A stretch of DNA of 5,826 nucleotides from an uncultured Flavobacteriales bacterium (lineage in GTDB: Bacteria; Bacteroidota; Bacteroidia; Flavobacteriales_D; Crocinitomicaceae): contig CALEIK010000008.1 in the NCBI GenBank assembly GCA_937876195.1, positions 1 through 5,826 on the forward strand. The letters run 5' to 3'. The position numbers and the translations under genes are program-made. Position 1 is the first letter of the stretch; every line of letters begins with the position of its first letter. The notes under the pieces were generated by a model that was not told where the DNA came from, did no database searches, and worked only from the letters and a program-made list of their open reading frames with translations. Positions 5,101-5,826 of the stretch are shown piece after piece.

Positions 5101-5826
5101 CACTTGCTCCGCCATTTCTTCTGCTGAAATTGAATTGATTGCACGGACTTTAAGCGCTTCGATTTCCGTCTTTTGTTCGCTGATTAACTCCCCTATCGCT
5201 TGCTTCTGCGCTATCAGAGCTTCATCAGACGAATTACGTTTCACAGCTTTCTCAATTTCAGCTTCTTTCTCTTCCAGTCGTTCTAACTGTTCGACTGCTA
5301 TATCAATGATTGCTCTCGATTTTTCGTAATTGGTTTGTGCCGAGTTTTCAATTGATTGCTTCTCTTGCTCATAATCATTGCTTACCTCTTCTAGCAATGT
5401 CGACTTCACCTCAGCTAAATCCGTAACAGAGGACACTTGATTTTTCGCATTGATGACCTGCGTTCGTTCGGCAATTTCACTTTCCTTTTGTGCAATGAGA
5501 TCTTCTAGCAATTGTTTTTTCGCTTTCTCATTCACATCTTCAGGTCGCTTTGACAGGTTCTTCTCCGTTGCGGACAGTTCCTTCTTCAATTCTTTGACCA
5601 ACTCTTGATCCAATGCTTGCTGCTCATTTAATTTTTCCAATTCAGAAAGCGCGCCGTTTGAAGCTATTTCTTCTGTTCTCTCTGTATAATCCGGTGAGAC
5701 CGAAGTGAGCACTACTTCCTTGGTCAATGCCGTTTCCGTTGTTGCATTTTGGAGTGCCAACAACTGCTCACTCAACACACGATTTTCCTCTTCCAATTCA
5801 GATTTGAACTCCATCAACGCAGTCTG
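2116..5826 (-). CDS. giant coiled-coil protein with SPOR-like domains, 5' end outside window
   Basis: The frame has no stop up to the window edge, so the true start is probably upstream. Residue 1 here is the TTG codon at 5817-5815, preceded by three more open codons. Residues 1-755 are Glu/Lys/Gln/Ser-rich coiled coil with very few aromatics and no cysteine. A basic then hydrophobic stretch (760-791) resembles a signal peptide or membrane anchor. Two tandem SPOR-like units follow at 815-902 and 957-1044. They share 'GLYYRVQIGAF' / 'GLFYTVQVGVY', and later 'DAFIVAYCDGKRI' / 'GAFITAYYNGERI'. SPOR domains bind peptidoglycan stripped of stem peptides, in the periplasm. The C-terminus (1160-1233) has a predicted beta-alpha-beta-beta-alpha-beta pattern. 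A structural role in the envelope or division is likely but inferred. The ATG at 5814 has no signal peptide and starts directly in coil. clpS follows after 20 bases. Confidence 0.8.
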   Translation of the reverse strand, partial: QTALMEFKSELEEENRVLSEQLLALQNATTETALTKEVVLTSVSPDYTERTEEIASNGALSELEKLNEQQALDQELVKELKKELSATEKNLSKRPEDVNEKAKKQLLEDLIAQKESEIAERTQVINAKNQVSSVTDLAEVKSTLLEEVSNDYEQEKQSIENSAQTNYEKSRAIIDIAVEQLERLEEKEAEIEKAVKRNSSDEALIAQKQAIGELISEQKTEIEALKVRAINSISAEEMAEQVTAVDASYAEDVKEIIDENSATKGNDIAEREVVLQEKLQEAIEEKEKALKRSYSVTVELEKAIFEKALEESKAREENVRSTSDSTEKLAVIAEARSENEREINSSMNSNPKTKEELERNDAVLAEYEAGLKERIAGVTEEMNSNTSEELSTKKQWLEEELTQVQQKRRQFSVSFGELETNVVSSNESNERLNEIAEEKQEILTKLNDNTVASSEKKQLRKTLDSIENEEATIENEQSEKALRESKTENQELIKSLNTGVETNSILVEKATEVNEAELESIESIEKEAAAAKSEKEKQHLLQEAEERQSLLNSALKEVVTTQKQIDIEEKENISVTSREELEVQKRKFTIQMGELTTQIVETENQIANAKKKEIPALETKKQQLINQRSLLEMQLRTIEERLVNEKQPLTPVVTAESMEQTISFNEERKVASNENYEPYYELATKTLEIEREIATLESDLNNEQKHVRSLLEMQLANEKAEEIQLSVNKIKSIEEQIDRLKIEHTQQKYAADQLLSENTEEAMKMQNLVLRGIKPIQATAIATALIAMPSTGFAIDADAPSAYTAENPIPIDVESPSGLYYRVQIGAFARPIPQDLFSEFTPVSGEKIEGSNIVRYMAGFFNNSSTVTDARSKIRALGYSDAFIVAYCDGKRINFGEARRLEEQGLCVPKGENELVLEVVTNTAEKLGLPMTKEVKEVPEYSYNQSPGAVEAEPIELKKGLFYTVQVGVYNRPIAAENVFGMDELITLRLPNGQIRYSSGTFDSVDEAKPRRAEALQKGINGAFITAYYNGERISLTEAKRLLDEKGTTILQSEIEKTTAVIELEKPTKGVRTDSVSVENISTSVEVNTQRIQLVSKQRYEEFPRDELNRYNAEGNFYYDQTDQRLKSIIYNHTDDLPRLWNFKDMIDTVYIAADEVELAEQQLLVVKIANSSIPGDFMDWLNRQSYQRAYTRSEEGIEITLSGIEPNRILEVQELIRTFGTSTEIRNAAEVEFEK
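2686..3375 (-). other. tandem SPOR-like domain pair within the giant protein
   Basis: The first unit (3375-3112) and second unit (2949-2686) start 142 residues apart and are about 88 residues each. Both begin with an aromatic beta-strand ending in VQ(I/V)G and a following RPI. Both have a short Tyr-containing strand near a Gly-Phe (RYMAGFF, RYSSGTF), then a helix, a strand AFI.AY, and a closing helix with EA(R/K)RL. This matches the SPOR fold (Pfam PF05036 type). The linker between them is Pro/Glu-rich. Confidence 0.7.
3445..3540 (-). other. internal signal-peptide-like or membrane-anchor segment
   Basis: Residues 760-791 of the giant protein start with Met-Lys-Met, carry Arg768 and Lys771, then run through IQATAIATALIAM and end in STGFA before an acidic ID-AD stretch. 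Charge is positive before and negative after, favouring N-inside, C-outside insertion. Hydrophobicity is only moderate. It divides the coiled coil from the SPOR units. Confidence 0.5.

Noticed and set aside
4135..5329. Series of plus-strand open frames rich in Ser and Phe opposite the coiled coil
   Set aside because: Low-complexity Glu/Lys codons on the minus strand read as Ser/Phe/Leu on the opposite strand and seldom give stops. They are composition shadows.
5812..5817. TTG (5817) or ATG (5814) as the true start of the giant gene
   Set aside because: The frame remains open upstream to the window edge and the protein would begin directly in coil without a signal, so a 5' truncation by the window is more likely.

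Overview
The window looks like a low-GC genome of the Bacteroidota, most likely Flavobacteriales. Three things point there. The tRNA promoter has the TTG-N19-TAnnTTTG form used by the Bacteroidota primary sigma factor. The ClpS protein has a Bacteroidota-like sequence. A very large coiled-coil protein carries SPOR-type domains of the kind common in this phylum. A family-level placement (for example Crocinitomicaceae) would be a guess.

Layout, left to right. Positions 1-1669 look foreign. A lone, very AT-rich plus-strand gene (40-1215) encodes a 391-residue protein that I read as a probable replication initiator of the Rep_trans / phage gene II type, on motif resemblance only. A strong intrinsic terminator (1240-1271) follows. 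The next ~400 bases hold no gene. They have a strong G-over-C skew on the plus strand and several families of short direct repeats at 10-13 bp spacing, and they end in a 41-base two-tier hairpin (1623-1663). The hairpin stops seven bases from the 3' end of an intact tRNA-Arg(ACG) gene (1670-1743, minus strand). A Rep-like gene, an iteron-like repeat field and a tRNA 3' end together suggest the edge of an integrated mobile element whose other end lies left of the window.

Positions 1670-5826 look like host chromosome, all on the minus strand. A 3711-base stretch with no in-frame stop reaches the right edge, so its gene is cut at its 5' end. It encodes about 750 residues of coiled coil, then an internal signal-peptide-like hydrophobic segment, two tandem SPOR-like domains and a C-terminal alpha/beta domain. 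Twenty bases downstream lies clpS, the N-degron adaptor for the ClpAP/ClpCP protease, probably in the same transcript. A terminator overlapping the last clpS codons ends this unit, and the tRNA-Arg promoter starts inside that terminator's T-rich tail.

How the parts work together: the SPOR protein is probably an envelope or peptidoglycan-associated structural protein. ClpS is a housekeeping proteolysis factor, and I see no direct functional link between the two beyond shared transcription. The most distinctive material is the Rep-like gene with its repeat field and hairpin beside the tRNA, and the architecture of the giant SPOR protein.
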